A stretch of DNA of 64,000 nt from Chionoecetes opilio. Lineage: Eukaryota > Arthropoda > Malacostraca > Decapoda > Majidae. The first letter of the stretch is position 1. Every line of letters begins with the position of its first letter. The position numbers and the translations under genes are program-made. This document shows positions 61,889 to 64,000 of this stretch, one piece after another. Under the pieces are notes generated by a model. The model was not told the origin of the DNA. It ran no database searches and was given only the letters and a program-made list of their open reading frames with translations. The DNA lies in NCBI GenBank assembly GCA_016584305.1, contig JACEEZ010015381.1, positions 45,207 to 109,206 of the forward strand. The letters are read 5' to 3'.

Positions 61889-62723
61889 CCACATTATGTG
61901 CAAATTATTCTAAAAAGAGGATTTTATACTTCAATTTGTAGGAAAACAGCTATATATCACCGATAATTAGGTAATATCATTGAAAACACTACATTTTATT
62001 GGTTTAGAGCAATTTGATAAGTAAAACTCCTTGTATATATACAATAACGCTACACTTTACAAGAGACTATGAAAAACGCTTGCAATATACCGTTATATCA
62101 CAATAAATAACCTCCTACTCTTCTATTTAATAGCATAATGTAATGTAAGCTACTTATAGGTGCAAATTATTCTATAAAGAGGATTTTATACATCAATTTG
62201 TAGGAAAACAGCTATATATCACCGATAACTAGTTAATATCATTGAGAACACTACATTTTATGGGTTTATAGCAATATGATAAGTAAAACTACTTGTTTAT
62301 ATACAATAACGCTACAGTTTACAAGAAACTATGAAAAACGCTTGCAATATACCGTTATATCACAATAATTAACCTATTACTCTTCTATTTATCAGCTTAA
62401 TGTAATGTAAGCCACTTATAGGTGCAAATTATTCAAAAAAAAGGATTGTATACTTCAATTTGTAGGAAAACAGCTATATATCACCGATAACTAGGTAAAA
62501 TCATTGAAAAGAACACATTTTGAGGGTATAAAGCATTTTCATAAGGTAAATTCCTTCTATTAATGATATAACACTACAATTAACAAGAAACTATGAATAG
62601 CACGTGTAATATACAATTGTATCACAATATAGAGTCTCAAACTCATATTATAAGCTTACAGTAGTTTAAAATAGCAATTTCTAACGAAAACAACTATAAT
62701 ACCACATTTTGAATTTCTCTATC

Positions 62724-64000
62724 AAAAAAATGGCTGAATAATGTCAATTTTCGACATTTTTTAGCCCTTCAAAAATACATTAAAACACTTGAAAAAACGT
62801 TGTTTTTAAGAATAAAATTGATACATAAATTTCATGAAAAATACATATTTTAAGCTCATAATATTGTAAAATATTGTTGTGTAAAAGTGCTGAATAATGT
62901 CAAATTTCGACATTTTTTAGGCTTTCAAAAATACATTAAAATACTTGAAAAAACGTTGTTTATAAGATTAAAATTGATGCCTAAATTTCATGAAAAATAC
63001 ATATTTTTAGCTCATAACATTGTAAAATATAGTTGTGTAAAAGTGCTGAATAATGTCAAATTTCGACATTTTTTAGCCTTTCAAAAATACATTAAAATAC
63101 TTGAAAAAACATTGTATTTAAGATTAAAATTGATATCTAAATTTCATGAAAAATACATATTTTTAGCTATTAATTTTGTAAAATATAGTTGTAGCAAATA
63201 TCAAAAGCTATTTAACTACAGATATAAAGAAATATACTTCAATTTGTAGAAAAAAACAACTCTTCACTGATAACTAGCTCAAATCATTGAAAACACTACA
63301 TTTTATGGGTTTATAGCAATATGATAAGTAAAACTACTTGTATATATACAATAACGCTACAGTTTACAAAAAACTATGATAAATGCTTGCAATATAACGT
63401 TATATCACAATAAATAACCTCTTACTCTTCTATTTAATAGCTGAATGTAATGTAAGCTACTTATAGGTGCAAATTATTCTATAAAGAGGCTTTTATACAT
63501 CAATTTGTAGGAAAACAGCTATATATCACCAATAACTAGCTAATATCATTAGGAACACTACATTTTATGGGTTTATAGCAATATGATAAGTAAAACTACT
63601 TGTATATATACAATAACGCTACAGTTTACAAGAAACTATGAAAAACGCTTGCAATATACCGTCATATCACAATAAATAACCTCCTACTCTTCTATTTAAT
63701 AGCTTAATGTAATGTAAGCTACTTATAGGTGCAAATTATTCTATAAAGAGGATTTTATACATCAATTTGTAGGAAAACAGCTATATATCACCGATAATTA
63801 GCTAATATCATTGAAAACACTACATTTTATGGGTTTAGAGCAATATGATAAGTAAAACTACTTGTATATATACAATAACGCTACAGTTTACAAGAAACTA
63901 TGAAAAACGCTGCATATACCGTCATATCACAATAAATAACTCCTACTCTTCTATTTAATAGCTTAATGTAATGTAAGCTACTTATAGGTGCAAATTATTC
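62724..64000 (-). repeat. Higher-order unit R13 (partial, clean)
   Basis: Three B copies, A-end and A copies (boundaries about 63411, 63673 and 63933) run out of the window. The B block is almost the same as those at 44796-45300 and 55668-56170, so these three units are recent copies. One small deletion near 63910-63950 may be noise. Confidence 0.92.

Larger units (their letters stand above)
60842..62723 (-). repeat. Higher-order unit R12 (1,882 bp, mosaic)
   Basis: On the - strand: U, A' (beta, with GAATAGCACGTG at about 62595, matching + strand 10020), three A copies, one of them 313 bp, A-end and three B copies. Text up to about 61820 follows R10; text from about 61825 to 62350 follows R11 (59595-60090). 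A 51-bp insertion sits at the switch. Confidence 0.92.

Noticed and set aside
1..64000. CRISPR array (regularly spaced repeats)
   Set aside because: The text between repeated words is itself repeated, monomers are 156 and 262 bp with no unique spacers, and no cas genes are present.
1..64000. tRNA or other Pol III genes (T runs, internal boxes)
   Set aside because: T runs are frequent, but I found no GGTTCGA-type B box or plausible cloverleaf in the A, B or U consensus.

Overview
The window is one long block of AT-rich satellite DNA with no gene I can support. Everything legible belongs to three related building blocks. A is a monomer of 262 bp. B is a monomer of 156 bp. U is a segment of 95 bp that occurs once per higher-order unit. 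They are ordered U - A' - A(n) - A-end - B(m), where A' is a diverged first A, A-end is a shortened last A of about 218 bp, and the last B carries a long dyad followed by a T run. Unit lengths are therefore quantised: about 1.15, 1.41, 1.57, 1.68, 1.83 and 2.1 kb, according to how many A and B copies are present. This architecture suggests eukaryotic heterochromatin (pericentromere, centromere, subtelomere or a sex/B chromosome). Nothing in the sequence lets me name the species.

Layout: from 1 to about 44,040 all units read on the + strand (24 units, some broken). At about 44,040-44,065 the polarity flips, and from there to 64,000 all units read on the - strand (13 units). The two sides of the flip are true inverted copies of each other for about 1.6 kb (roughly 40,973-42,550 and 44,065-45,710), because they share several private variants. 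They are separated by about 1.5 kb of + strand array.

Sequence quality is very uneven and limits interpretation. Clean stretches are about 1,966-2,990, 4,007-5,575, 9,900-10,970, 11,677-13,590, 23,490-24,650, 39,070-41,745, 44,065-46,855, 54,970-56,410 and 56,750-64,000. Other parts have dense one-base indels (1-1,490; 5,576-9,900; 13,590-23,480; 24,650-36,400; 41,745-43,380). Others have decayed into A/T homopolymer runs (3,160-3,317; 36,400-39,070; 43,380-44,060; 46,860-54,970). There is a 689-base N gap and two single-N joins. This looks like an incompletely polished long-read assembly, not biological decay.

The satellite contains several local rearrangements: recombinant junctions, a 51-bp fold-back-type insertion, a 30-bp tandem duplication, a fused B copy and four A' subtypes in non-random succession. 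These record how the array evolves. No transposon, RNA gene, CRISPR array or promoter could be supported. The open frames of up to 120 codons are by-products of the 156-bp period being a multiple of three.
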